Assembly: GCA_021733835.1 (NCBI GenBank)
Contig: JAIPKD010000017.1
Span: forward strand, 1 to 47,473
Length of the DNA stretch: 47,473 nt
Direction of reading: 5' to 3'
Origin: Verrucomicrobiota bacterium
Lineage (GTDB): Bacteria > Verrucomicrobiota > Verrucomicrobiia > Limisphaerales > JAIPKD01
Part shown: positions 35,549 through 45,440 of the stretch, one piece after another
How the letters are laid out: each line of letters opens with the position of its first letter
Position numbering within the stretch: position 1 is the first letter of the stretch
The notes under the pieces: model-generated
What the model saw: the letters and a program-made list of their open reading frames with translations, nothing else
Told to the model about the DNA's origin: nothing
Databases searched by the model: none
Made by a program: the position numbers and the translations under genes

Positions 35549-37894
35549 ATGAAGTTTTCACTGAGACCATACGCGATTCTTACCGCCCTGTTGCTGGCCG
35601 TTGTGCCTGCGGTACAAGGGCAGACCGCCGATTCGACGGTTATCAAAGATATAAAGGTCGAATACGTCGGGCCGCCCGCCACGAGCAGATCCCTTATCAA
35701 GGCGAATATCCAAAGCCGCGAGGGCGAGACGTTCAATCCCGAGTACATTGACGACGACGTACGGAATCTTTATAAGACCGGGTATTTCTACAATATCCGC
35801 GTAGGCCAGGATCGAACCGACGAAGGTGTTACGTTGACCTATGTAGTGCAGGGCAAGCCGGTGCTGACCGATATCCAGTTCTCGGGAAACGAAAAATTCG
35901 ATCGCAAAGATTTCATGAAGAATATCTCGTCCAAGACCGGCGAACCCCTGGACGAGAAGAAGCTGTTTTTCGACACGCGCGCGATCCTGAAGATGTACCA
36001 GAAGAAGGGGTTTTATAGGACGAAGGTCGATTATACACTCAGCATAGACGAGGAGGCCGGGCGTGGTTCGGTGACATTCGAGATTACCGAGAGCCCGAAG
36101 GTCAAGATCGAGCGGATAGACTTTCCCGGGGCGGAGGCGTTTTCGGAGGGTGATCTGAGGGACGTGATCGAGACACACCGGCGCTGGTTGTTCTCTTGGC
36201 TTACCGGCAGCGGGTATTTAAAAGAGGATGTCTTTGAGGAGGATAAGCAGCGGCTAGTCGTTTTTTACAAGAATCACGGGTACATCGATTTTACGATCGA
36301 AGACATCGAGTTCGATTACATTGACCCGAAATGGATGGTTGTCAAGATATCCGTCAACGAGGGCAAGCAGTATCATGTGGGTAACGTCGAATTCGAGGGC
36401 AACGAACTGTTTTCAGATGCGGAAATACTGGAAGGCGTTCGCGTAAGCAGGCGGACGATCAAACCGGGAATGACCATCGGTGAGGTGTTTTCGCCGAAGG
36501 GGCTTTCTGCGGATATTTCCGCCATTGAGGATATTTATGGGAGTAAGGGGTATATCGACGTAAATATCATTGCGCATAAGCGTCCGAACATCGAGACCGG
36601 TACAATGGACCTCGTTTACGAGGTGATTGAAAATGACAGGTCTTACATCGAACGGATAGACATCAAAGGTAACGTCAAGACCAAGGACAAGGTAATTCGG
36701 CGGGAGCTGGCGGTTACGCCCGGCGAGGTGTTTGATATAACCAGGGTTGACCTGAGCGAGCAGCGTCTGAGGGGATTGAATTATTTTTCCAAGGTCGAAA
36801 CCAAGCCGGAGCCGACGGATGTGCCGGAACGTAAGGATTTAGTTGTCGCGGTAGAAGAGAAGAATACGGGCAACTTCGTCATGGGCGCCGGATTCAGCAC
36901 TGTCGATGACGTGGTAGGTTATGCCGAGGTTACACAGGGGAACTTCGATCTCTTCAGACCGCCGTATTTTACAGGGGGCGGCCAGAAGTTTAGACTACGG
37001 ACGCAGCTGGGAACAAAGCGGCAGGACTACCTGCTCTCGTTTATCGAGCCGTGGTTCATGGGCAGGAAACTCAAGCTCGGCGTCGACCTGTATCACAGGG
37101 AGCTGAACTTCTTGAGTGATGTGTTTGACGAGCGGCGCACCGGCGCGAAGGTGGGATTAACCCGCACTTTGGGGAGCGATTATCTTGTCGGTGGTGTCAG
37201 CTATACGATTGAGAATATCGGGATAGTTAATGTGGATCACCCGCGTGCGTCGAATCGGATACTCGAAGAGGAGGGGAACAGGCTTGTTTCTAAGATGGGT
37301 TTATCAATTTCATACGATACCAGGGATAATGCGATGATGCCGACTCGCGGGCAGCGCACCGAGCTCCTTACCGAGCTGGCGGGCGGGCCGTTTGCAGGTG
37401 AAACGGATTTCTATAAACTCGAATTGCACTCGGCATGGTATTTCCAGGGGTTGATGGACAGTCATATAATCGAGGTACTGGGAAGGACGGGTGTTGTTGA
37501 AAATTACGGGGGCTCGGACAGGGTGCCATTGTTCGACCGATGGTTCCTGGGCGGTATGTACTCGCTGCGTGGATACGATTATCGTGAAGTCGGGCCAAGG
37601 GATAACTTTAACGAACCGATCGGCGGCAATACTTACTGGTTCGGATCGGTTGAATACAGTGTCCCGATTATTGAACGTCTGCGGTTCGCGGTTTTCTATG
37701 ATATAGGCATGGTTTATCGTGACGCATACCGATACGATTTCGACCACTACAACGATAACTGGGGTGTCGGATTCAGATTAAACCTTCCCATCGGACCGTT
37801 GCGATTCGATTATGGGATACCGATTACGAGTGACCCCGAGAACGATGGAAGCGGCCGGTTCAATTTCGGTATTGGGTATACACGTGAATTCTAA
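35549..37894 (+). CDS. bamA: Outer membrane protein assembly factor BamA
   Basis: This 781-residue core protein of the BAM complex inserts beta-barrel proteins into the outer membrane. It has a signal peptide (cleavage near VQGQ, about residue 25), five POTRA domains (about 29-425), and a C-terminal surface-antigen barrel (430-781) with the conserved GGMYSLRGYDYREVGPR segment. The last residue is Phe (GIGYTREF), the usual BAM signal. It is followed 18 bases later by skp/ompH, a classic arrangement. It proves a Gram-negative type envelope with an outer membrane. Confidence 0.97.
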   Translation: MKFSLRPYAILTALLLAVVPAVQGQTADSTVIKDIKVEYVGPPATSRSLIKANIQSREGETFNPEYIDDDVRNLYKTGYFYNIRVGQDRTDEGVTLTYVVQGKPVLTDIQFSGNEKFDRKDFMKNISSKTGEPLDEKKLFFDTRAILKMYQKKGFYRTKVDYTLSIDEEAGRGSVTFEITESPKVKIERIDFPGAEAFSEGDLRDVIETHRRWLFSWLTGSGYLKEDVFEEDKQRLVVFYKNHGYIDFTIEDIEFDYIDPKWMVVKISVNEGKQYHVGNVEFEGNELFSDAEILEGVRVSRRTIKPGMTIGEVFSPKGLSADISAIEDIYGSKGYIDVNIIAHKRPNIETGTMDLVYEVIENDRSYIERIDIKGNVKTKDKVIRRELAVTPGEVFDITRVDLSEQRLRGLNYFSKVETKPEPTDVPERKDLVVAVEEKNTGNFVMGAGFSTVDDVVGYAEVTQGNFDLFRPPYFTGGGQKFRLRTQLGTKRQDYLLSFIEPWFMGRKLKLGVDLYHRELNFLSDVFDERRTGAKVGLTRTLGSDYLVGGVSYTIENIGIVNVDHPRASNRILEEEGNRLVSKMGLSISYDTRDNAMMPTRGQRTELLTELAGGPFAGETDFYKLELHSAWYFQGLMDSHIIEVLGRTGVVENYGGSDRVPLFDRWFLGGMYSLRGYDYREVGPRDNFNEPIGGNTYWFGSVEYSVPIIERLRFAVFYDIGMVYRDAYRYDFDHYNDNWGVGFRLNLPIGPLRFDYGIPITSDPENDGSGRFNFGIGYTREF

Positions 37895-37912
37895 CTCATA
37901 TACGATTAATTT

Positions 37913-38590
37913 ATGAAATTTTACAAATCACATATTCTATTGGTTTTTGTAGCGCTGTTCGTTGCCGGGCTTACACTACAGGCGGAGGTTAAGGTAGGAG
38001 TTATAGACCTTCGGAAGGTTTTCGATAATTATTGGAAGACCAAGGAGGCCGATAAGCAATTGAAAGAACGCGCAAAGGGCTTTGAAGAGCAGCGTAACAA
38101 GCTCCTTGATTCATACAAAACGGCCAACGAAGATTACAAGAAACTGGTTCAAGAAGCGAATGCGCCCATAGTGTCCGAGGAAGAGCGAACCAAGCGCAAA
38201 GACGCAGCGGAGAAAAAGTTGCGCGAGATTCAGCAGCTTGAAACACAGATTCAGCAGTTCGACAGATCAGCAAGGTCGACATTGGGCGAGCAGCAGCGGA
38301 GGATGCGCGATGACGTCCTACGTGATATACGTAAGGTGATAGACCGCCTTGCCGAGCAGTCGAATTACACATTGGTAATCGATATCGCCGCCGAGAGTGT
38401 CAATAATACCCCTGTAATCCTGTACAATAATACTCAGAATGATATGACGGAAAAAGTGCTCGAGGAGCTTAATTCCACGGCGCCGGTCGGATTGTTGAAA
38501 GAGGAGGGGAGCGCTGAAGGAGAGTCGGGGCCTATGGAGCTTTCTCCCGAGACAAATACTCTTCCGGATGATCTGTTCGATACGCCGTAG
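37913..38590 (+). CDS. skp: Skp/OmpH family periplasmic chaperone
   Basis: This 225-residue protein has a signal peptide (cleavage near LQAE, residue 24) and the OmpH start VKVGVIDLRKVFDNYWKTK. A long charged coiled-coil (about 45-150) forms the tentacles, and the terminal beta strand residues TLVIDIAAESVN complete the body. It carries unfolded outer-membrane proteins across the periplasm to BamA, whose gene is immediately upstream. The last 40 residues are an acidic, low-complexity extension beyond the usual Skp length of about 160. Confidence 0.93.
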   Translation: MKFYKSHILLVFVALFVAGLTLQAEVKVGVIDLRKVFDNYWKTKEADKQLKERAKGFEEQRNKLLDSYKTANEDYKKLVQEANAPIVSEEERTKRKDAAEKKLREIQQLETQIQQFDRSARSTLGEQQRRMRDDVLRDIRKVIDRLAEQSNYTLVIDIAAESVNNTPVILYNNTQNDMTEKVLEELNSTAPVGLLKEEGSAEGESGPMELSPETNTLPDDLFDTP

Positions 38591-38632
38591 CGGCGCTTTT
38601 TGACACCCGGCGTGTAATGTTATAACCAAACG

Positions 38633-39532
38633 TTGAGCATGCTTGCTTTCGGGCGCGAGTACTTAGGATCGATTGTTCATGCCGCCGAGAAAGAGGGTGA
38701 TAACAAGGTACGGGAATTCCATTTAGGCGGCAGTTTTTTTGATTTCAACTCGAAGCCGCGAATAATGGGCGTAATAAACCTCTCGCCCGATTCATGGTAC
38801 CGCGAGAGTGTGTGTCCGGATACGGATCAAGCGGTGAAGCGCGCACATGTCCTTACCGCGCAAGGCGCCGCAATGATAGACTTGGGCGCGGAGTCTTCGT
38901 TATCTTATACTCAACGGAGATGTGCAGAGGAGCAGAAGGCACGCTTATGTCCGGTGGTCAGCGAACTCGCTGCATCGGGAATAATTACGTCCGTCGAGAC
39001 GTACGACCTTGGAGTCGCCGAAGCGGCGCTTGAAGCGGGCGCGAAGGTCGTCAATTTCACCGGCACACGGGATACTGCGCGATTGTACGGTCTCGCCGCC
39101 GAACACGACGCCGCGGTGATAATATGTTTTATTCGGGGCGAACACATACGTGCGGGTGATGAGTCCGATAAGTTAAGCGGTTCGATGGATGCGATCATCG
39201 AATACTTCGTGCGCGAGCTGGATAAGGCCAAGGGCGCCGGGCTTGATAAGGTATTCATCGATCCGGGCATCGGATTCTCTTACGTGAATTCGCCGACGGG
39301 TGTTGAACGTGTTAAGCGTCAGGCTGAGATTCTTCTTCATTCATTCAAATTTCACCGCCTCGGCGCGCCGGTGTGTAACGCGCTGCCGTGCGCGTTTGAA
39401 TTTTTCGGTGACGAGGTAAGAACGGGGGAGGCGTTTTTTTCAGTCCTGGCCGGCATAGGTGGGACGCATCTATTCAGGACGCACGAAGTTGCAAAGGTCA
39501 AAGGTGTTCTTGATATTCTTAGTCTATTTTGA
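38633..39532 (+). CDS. Divergent dihydropteroate synthase-like protein
   Basis: This 299-residue TIM-barrel protein resembles FolP. Kept elements: GVINLSPDS (pterin-site loop), GAAMIDLGAES, and FIDPGIGFSY. The lysine loop SRK of true DHPS is replaced by NALPCAFEF, and INDxSG by VNFTGTRD. The lost Lys contacts pterin and the substrate pABA in real enzymes, so canonical folate synthesis may be impaired or the substrate may differ. It sits 42 bases after skp and six bases before the CotH gene. I do not give the folP symbol because of these losses. Whether another DHPS exists elsewhere cannot be seen. Confidence 0.75.
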   Translation: MSMLAFGREYLGSIVHAAEKEGDNKVREFHLGGSFFDFNSKPRIMGVINLSPDSWYRESVCPDTDQAVKRAHVLTAQGAAMIDLGAESSLSYTQRRCAEEQKARLCPVVSELAASGIITSVETYDLGVAEAALEAGAKVVNFTGTRDTARLYGLAAEHDAAVIICFIRGEHIRAGDESDKLSGSMDAIIEYFVRELDKAKGAGLDKVFIDPGIGFSYVNSPTGVERVKRQAEILLHSFKFHRLGAPVCNALPCAFEFFGDEVRTGEAFFSVLAGIGGTHLFRTHEVAKVKGVLDILSLF

Positions 39533-39538
39533 GACTTT

Positions 39539-42500
39539 ATGATGATGAGCAATAGAAATTCCGGAGCTGTAATACGGAGTGGTCTGCGTCTGTTTTCGTT
39601 ATTATTAAGTGTGATACTCACAATTTCCGCTGAGTATCATGTCCTGGCTCAGTCTGTTTTACGCGAGTACTGGTTGGGGATTGATGGAACAAGCGTAGGG
39701 AATCTTACTTCGGCGCCGGAATACCCTGATAACCCGTCTGGGAGGTCGTACCCTGAGATATTCGAGGCGCCGTCGAATTGGGCTGATTTCTACGGTACGC
39801 GTATGCGTGGTTACGTGCACCCGCCGGAGACGGGAGAGTATATTTTCTGGATAAGCGGCGATGACAACTCCGAGCTGTATCTGGGTAAGGATGAAAGTCC
39901 GGTCAGCAAGAAACTGATAGCGCAGGTGTTGAACTGGACGTCGTTCCGCGAGTGGGAGGAGAGGGATCGCGGCAATTACGCGGTGCAAAAGTCTGATCCG
40001 GTGGTTCTGGAGAAGGGTAAGAAGTATTATATAGAAGCGCTCCAGAAAGAGGGCAGCGGCGGTGATCATTTATCGGTCGGATGGCAATTGCCGGGCGGCG
40101 AATTCGAGCGTCCGATCCCGGGGGAACGTTTGTCGCCGTACCATGTTTCTACAAATCCGCCGTCCATTATCACGCAACCGGCGGATGCGAGTATTGCGGA
40201 GGGCGAGTCGGTGACGTTCCGCGTGAGCGTCGAGGGTATGACTCCCATGTCGTTTTTATGGCTGCGTAACAGTAAAGAGATGAGCGGTGAAGTCGGCGCG
40301 GAGTTATATCTTCCGGGGTTGCAGCTGGACGACGACGGTGATGTCTTTAAATGCATTATATCGAATTCACTGGGGACGGTGGAAAGCAGGGAGGCGACGC
40401 TGGATGTGCATCCTGAGCGTATCCCGCCGGAACTGGTATCAATTAGTCCCGAACCGGGCGCAACCGTTCGCAATCTCGAGGGCTTGAAAGTTATGTTCAG
40501 CGAGATGGTCAGTGGTGTGGATGCCGGTGATTTATTGGTCAACGGCAAGCCTGCGCTGGGCATGGAAGGGATTGCACCCGGGCCTTTTGTGTTTCGGTTC
40601 CCTGCGCCGGACGATGGGCGTGTGACGGTGGCATGGCGCTCGGATCATGAAATATACGACTATTCCAGCGCTCCCAATCGGTTCGAGGGCGGGAGCTGGT
40701 TTTACGAGCTGCGCTCGGATTTGCCGTTACCCGACTTGGTGATAAATGAGTTTATGGCCTCGAATGACAGCGAGAACGGCCTGGCCGACGAGGACGGACA
40801 GCAGCAGGATTGGATCGAGATTTATAATGCCGGGTCGGATTCTGTGGATATGGGCGGGATGTCTTTAACTGATGATGCGGACATCCCCGGACAGTGGGTG
40901 TTTCCCGAGCGCACGCTGAATCCGGGTGAGTATCTAGTGGTCTTTGCTTCCGGTAAAGACAGACGTCCCACAGGCGCTGATGCGCCGTTACATACGAACT
41001 TCAGACTCGCGCTCGGGGGCGAATACATCGGGCTGTACGACAGCAGTTTCCCACGGGCGGTTATAAGCGAGACTGACTTTCCCGGACAACGGAATAACTA
41101 CTCTTATGGATTAAATGCAAATGAGGAAATGGTGTATTTCGCCGAGCCGACGCCGGGGCGTATAAACGGGGACAGCAATATAGCGACTACTTTACCTCGC
41201 GTGAATTTCAACGCGCGCAATGGCATTTATGAGAATGCATTCGATCTATACATGAGCGTTGACGACGAACAGGCGGATATTTTTTATACACTCGATGGAA
41301 GCGTGCCCGATATGACCGAAGGTATCAGGTACACGGGTCCGATTCGGGTTACTTCGACAACGGTCATCCGCGCGGCTGCGTTCAGGAATGGATGTCTGCC
41401 GTCGCCGGTGGTCACGCGTACATACCTGCTGGATGTAAGTGAGACACTAAAATCGTTGCCCGTGATGTCGATAGTTACTTCGCGCGATAATCTGTATGGT
41501 CCCAACGGAATAATGGGGATAAGCGGCGGAACCTATGCCAACGGCGCCTGGCAGCCGGTGAATCCCGGGGATTACCATAATCCATCGAAACACGGCATTG
41601 AATGGGAAAATCCGGTTAACGTCGAGTATTGGAATCCGGATACCGGCGACGGTTTTAACGTGAATTGCGGCATTCGCATACATGGAAGCGATTATTTCAG
41701 ACCCAGGTACCGTCCCGATACCAAGTTTTCGTTCCGCTTGTATTTTCGTGGGGATTACGGCCCCGGAAGATTGAACTATCCGTTGTTTGAAGGTTCATCG
41801 GTCGAGTCTTTCAATCAGATAGTATTGCGCGCCGGAAACAATGATCCCGTAAATCCCTTCATAATAGACGAGCTCGTCAGACGCCTGTTGATAGATACCG
41901 GGCAAGTGGGCGTTCACGGTTGCTTTGTCAATTTGTTCATCAACGGCGAGTACAAGGGTTATTATAATCCTACCGAGCGGCTCAGGGAGGAGTTTTTCAT
42001 GGATTGGCACGGCGGTGGTGAGCAATGGGATATAATCAATCAAGGCAGTCAGGTCAAGAGCGGTGACGGTCGGGCCTGGGCTGAATTACGCAACCTGGCC
42101 GGGTCAAGAGACCTCGCGATCGATTCGAATTACAAGGAAGTTGCAAGAAGGCTCGATATAGTCAATTTCATCGATTATCTGCTAGTAAATATCTATGCCG
42201 ACACGGGCGACTGGCCGCATAACAACTGGTGCGCCGCGCGCGAGAAAAGGGAGGGCGCGAAGTTCCGGTTTTATGTCTGGGACGCGGAGCACGCATTCGG
42301 GCATTACAATATCGACCGTGTAAACCGGAATACGTTTAACGTGCAATTATCCGGCGGCGGTGAGATACCGGGCTTGTACCAGGCATTGGCGCGCAATGAC
42401 GAGTTTAAGCGCCTGTTCGCCGACAGGATTAATAAGCACTTCTTCAATCGGGGGGCGCTGACCGATGCGAACGTCCTTCGTAATTTCAACGAAATGCAGC

Positions 42501-45439
42501 GCGAGCTTCGAAGCGTTATTCCAAACATGGAAACTGATATACCGCGAATCTGGGTTCCCGGTCGACGTGGGAATCTTATGCAGTTCTTCCAGGACGAAGG
42601 CGTAGACGCGTTTATGACATCGCCGGAGTTTTCAAAGCATGGCGGTTCGGTGCCTGCGGGATTCGAATTGAGCATGTATGTGCGCGAAGGAGATATCTAT
42701 TACACGATAAACGGCCCTGATCCGCGAACTCCCTTTACCGGCGAAACAGCGCAGGAAGCGATTCTGTATGAGGAGGGCGATAAAGTGGTGCTCGAGGATA
42801 ACGCCCTAATACGGGCACGAACATTCATCGACGGGGAATGGAGCGCGCTGACGGAGGCTTCATTCGACGTAGGACACTCCTCGCCGCCCATAGTTGTATC
42901 CGAACTGATGTATCATCCCGCTGTTTCCGAGTGTTATGAGTTTATCGAGATTTATAATGCCGGGAATATGCCGTATGACATCGGCGGTTACATGCTCGAA
43001 GGAATAGATTTCAAGTTCCCGACCGGTACGATTATAGGGGGCAAGGGCGTTATCGTATTGATCCCGGATGACGATGTCGAGGCGTTCAGACTGCGATATC
43101 CGGGGGTGAATGTCTTCGGCGAGTATGAGGGTAAACTTTCAAACGGCGGCGAGATGATAACCATTACAGACCGTAACGGCGTTACTTTCTATGGCGTGAA
43201 TTACGGAGACGAAAATGGTTGGCCGGAAGAAGCCGATGGTAATGGTCCATCTCTGGAGCTGGTTGATCCATTTGGAAATCCGAACGATCCCGGGAATTGG
43301 CGGGCGAGCGGAAGCCCGGGCGGAACCCCCGGAACAGTGGTTCTGGGCGCAGCACCGTCGCATGATATCAGGATTAATGAAGTAAAAGTCGGCGGCGCAG
43401 GCGTATCAGCGCTTGACAGCGTTGATCCCGGCTGGATTGAAATATTGAATACCGGCAACTCGACAGTGGACTTGGGACAGTGGCGTATGTTGAATACCGA
43501 TTCCGGGCGGGAATTTATATTTCCCGCGGATACCTCTCTGGACGCCGGCGAACACCTGGTCGTCCGGTGCGGTGACGGTGTAGCGGCCGGATTGGATTCG
43601 GACTTCACGCTTAATCCGTTTGGCGGCGGACTCGTGCTTTACAACTTGGATTCGATGCGAGTAGATGCATTTTTCTACGGGCCTGTGGTTGGCGAATGGT
43701 CGATCGGATGTCTTGACTCGAGTAAAGCGTTGACAACACCGACGCCGGGCAAAGCCAATATCGCCGCGGAATACGGCGAGCAGTCGAGGCTGGTTATAAA
43801 TGAATTCGTCGCCAATTCCGTACCGGGTGAATCGGATTGGATCGAGATATATAATACGGATACCAATCTCCCCGTGCCGTTGCGCGGACTTTATTTCGAA
43901 ACGCCGGATGCGGTTTATTATTACGGATACGACGGGTATATACGACCGGCCGGACTTTTGGTGTTTACCGCCGACGGTCGTTCCGGCCCCGGCAATATGC
44001 GCTTCACATTACCGGCCGAAGGCGGCGAGGTAGTAATACGCGACGGCATTGGGACACGGATAGACTATGTGCGATTCAATCGTCAGGATGAGAACGTCTC
44101 AAGAGGTAGATACCCCGACGGCGCTCTCGGATTCCTAAGGTTCAGAAACGGCGGCACACCGGGGGAACCTAATGTAAATGTGTTTTGGGACGGCCCGCGG
44201 ATTAACGAGATCATGGCGTTTAATAACGGTGCGGTTGCGAACCCCAAGGGCCATGTCGTGTCATGGATCGAATTGGCGAACACGAATTCCGTTGATTGGG
44301 ATATGACCGGTATGAGTGTCGGCAACGCGACCGATGAAGATTCGCGCTGGAGTTTTCCCGATGGATTTATAATGAAACCACACGATAAGATCGTCCTATG
44401 GTGTGATCCGCTGAATAGGGTCTCGATTACGAACTACCAATATTTGAATACCGGCTTGAATATATCAAAGGACGGCGACAGCGTACGTCTGTTTGATGAG
44501 AATGGAGTAATAGTCGATGAGGTCAAGTTCGGTTTTCAGGTGCCCGGATTATCGATAGGTGAGACCGCCGGCGCATGGATGCTATTGGCGGAACCGACGC
44601 CCGGCACGGAGAATTCGACTAAGGCAAGCCTGGGAACGGGGGAATACCTCAAGATAAACGAATGGATGCCCTTGTCCGATGTCGATGACGACTGGTTCGA
44701 AATATATAATCCGGAGAATTTGCCTGTGTCATTGTACGGTTACTATTTGAGCGATGACGCATCAATATCGGGCCGGCAGAAGTTCAGGATAAGCAGGCTC
44801 AGTTACATCGGCGCACATGGCTATGCGGTTGTAATAGCAGACGAGCAAACACAGGCTGGACCGAATCATGCGAATTTCCGGCTAGACGGATCGGGGGAAA
44901 TGATTTGCCTCAGAACACCGTTCGGCAACGTGGTGGATACGATCGGCTTCGGCGGTTCTACGCCGGGCGTGTCTCAGGGGCGTTATAAGGATGGACGCCC
45001 TACTGTCTATTCTTTTCCGAATACCCCCACACCCGGTGCTTCTAACCAGTTGGACGATGACAATGATAGTATCCCCGATTACTGGGAAGTTAGATTCGCA
45101 ATGGACCCCGATGACCCGGCCGATGCCTTCCTTGATTCCGACGATGACGGATATTCGAACTTCGAGGAATTCATTGCGGGAACAAACCCGAGGAATCCCA
45201 ATGATCATCTTCGGCTTGAGGCGGTAAGAGATGATGAAGGCGTGAAACTGAGATTTAAGGGAGTTCAAGGACGCTCTTATTTAATCGAATATAAGGATGA
45301 TGTCTCGGATACCGAATGGAAAAGATTCATCCATATCCCCACGAGGAACGTCACTACCGAGGTTGTAACGTATGATCCGGTCGCCGAACTGACGGGGAAG
45401 AGGTTCTTCAGGATTCTTGTGCCGGCAACGAACGAGTGA
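39539..45439 (+). CDS. Giant secreted PA14/lamin-tail/CotH kinase protein
   Basis: This 1966-residue surface or secreted protein has a signal peptide (cleavage near VLAQ, residue 38). The order is: PA14 (about 41-205); Ig-like (208-297); Ig-like bacterial (298-395); lamin-tail domain 1 (399-544); chitobiase-C-like (553-630); CotH kinase (about 639-1010, with DWPHNNW near 890 and WDAEHAFG near 913-920); chitobiase-C-like (1030-1112); then five further lamin-tail domains (1116-1836), each starting near INE and containing WIEI or WFEIYN. A calcium-binding acidic repeat (DDDNDSIPDYWE, about 1838-1884) and a terminal module follow. CotH proteins phosphorylate secreted proteins; the rest should bind carbohydrate or matrix. 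It starts six bases after the DHPS-like gene. Confidence 0.85.
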   Translation: MMMSNRNSGAVIRSGLRLFSLLLSVILTISAEYHVLAQSVLREYWLGIDGTSVGNLTSAPEYPDNPSGRSYPEIFEAPSNWADFYGTRMRGYVHPPETGEYIFWISGDDNSELYLGKDESPVSKKLIAQVLNWTSFREWEERDRGNYAVQKSDPVVLEKGKKYYIEALQKEGSGGDHLSVGWQLPGGEFERPIPGERLSPYHVSTNPPSIITQPADASIAEGESVTFRVSVEGMTPMSFLWLRNSKEMSGEVGAELYLPGLQLDDDGDVFKCIISNSLGTVESREATLDVHPERIPPELVSISPEPGATVRNLEGLKVMFSEMVSGVDAGDLLVNGKPALGMEGIAPGPFVFRFPAPDDGRVTVAWRSDHEIYDYSSAPNRFEGGSWFYELRSDLPLPDLVINEFMASNDSENGLADEDGQQQDWIEIYNAGSDSVDMGGMSLTDDADIPGQWVFPERTLNPGEYLVVFASGKDRRPTGADAPLHTNFRLALGGEYIGLYDSSFPRAVISETDFPGQRNNYSYGLNANEEMVYFAEPTPGRINGDSNIATTLPRVNFNARNGIYENAFDLYMSVDDEQADIFYTLDGSVPDMTEGIRYTGPIRVTSTTVIRAAAFRNGCLPSPVVTRTYLLDVSETLKSLPVMSIVTSRDNLYGPNGIMGISGGTYANGAWQPVNPGDYHNPSKHGIEWENPVNVEYWNPDTGDGFNVNCGIRIHGSDYFRPRYRPDTKFSFRLYFRGDYGPGRLNYPLFEGSSVESFNQIVLRAGNNDPVNPFIIDELVRRLLIDTGQVGVHGCFVNLFINGEYKGYYNPTERLREEFFMDWHGGGEQWDIINQGSQVKSGDGRAWAELRNLAGSRDLAIDSNYKEVARRLDIVNFIDYLLVNIYADTGDWPHNNWCAAREKREGAKFRFYVWDAEHAFGHYNIDRVNRNTFNVQLSGGGEIPGLYQALARNDEFKRLFADRINKHFFNRGALTDANVLRNFNEMQRELRSVIPNMETDIPRIWVPGRRGNLMQFFQDEGVDAFMTSPEFSKHGGSVPAGFELSMYVREGDIYYTINGPDPRTPFTGETAQEAILYEEGDKVVLEDNALIRARTFIDGEWSALTEASFDVGHSSPPIVVSELMYHPAVSECYEFIEIYNAGNMPYDIGGYMLEGIDFKFPTGTIIGGKGVIVLIPDDDVEAFRLRYPGVNVFGEYEGKLSNGGEMITITDRNGVTFYGVNYGDENGWPEEADGNGPSLELVDPFGNPNDPGNWRASGSPGGTPGTVVLGAAPSHDIRINEVKVGGAGVSALDSVDPGWIEILNTGNSTVDLGQWRMLNTDSGREFIFPADTSLDAGEHLVVRCGDGVAAGLDSDFTLNPFGGGLVLYNLDSMRVDAFFYGPVVGEWSIGCLDSSKALTTPTPGKANIAAEYGEQSRLVINEFVANSVPGESDWIEIYNTDTNLPVPLRGLYFETPDAVYYYGYDGYIRPAGLLVFTADGRSGPGNMRFTLPAEGGEVVIRDGIGTRIDYVRFNRQDENVSRGRYPDGALGFLRFRNGGTPGEPNVNVFWDGPRINEIMAFNNGAVANPKGHVVSWIELANTNSVDWDMTGMSVGNATDEDSRWSFPDGFIMKPHDKIVLWCDPLNRVSITNYQYLNTGLNISKDGDSVRLFDENGVIVDEVKFGFQVPGLSIGETAGAWMLLAEPTPGTENSTKASLGTGEYLKINEWMPLSDVDDDWFEIYNPENLPVSLYGYYLSDDASISGRQKFRISRLSYIGAHGYAVVIADEQTQAGPNHANFRLDGSGEMICLRTPFGNVVDTIGFGGSTPGVSQGRYKDGRPTVYSFPNTPTPGASNQLDDDNDSIPDYWEVRFAMDPDDPADAFLDSDDDGYSNFEEFIAGTNPRNPNDHLRLEAVRDDEGVKLRFKGVQGRSYLIEYKDDVSDTEWKRFIHIPTRNVTTEVVTYDPVAELTGKRFFRILVPATNE

Positions 45440-45440
45440 T

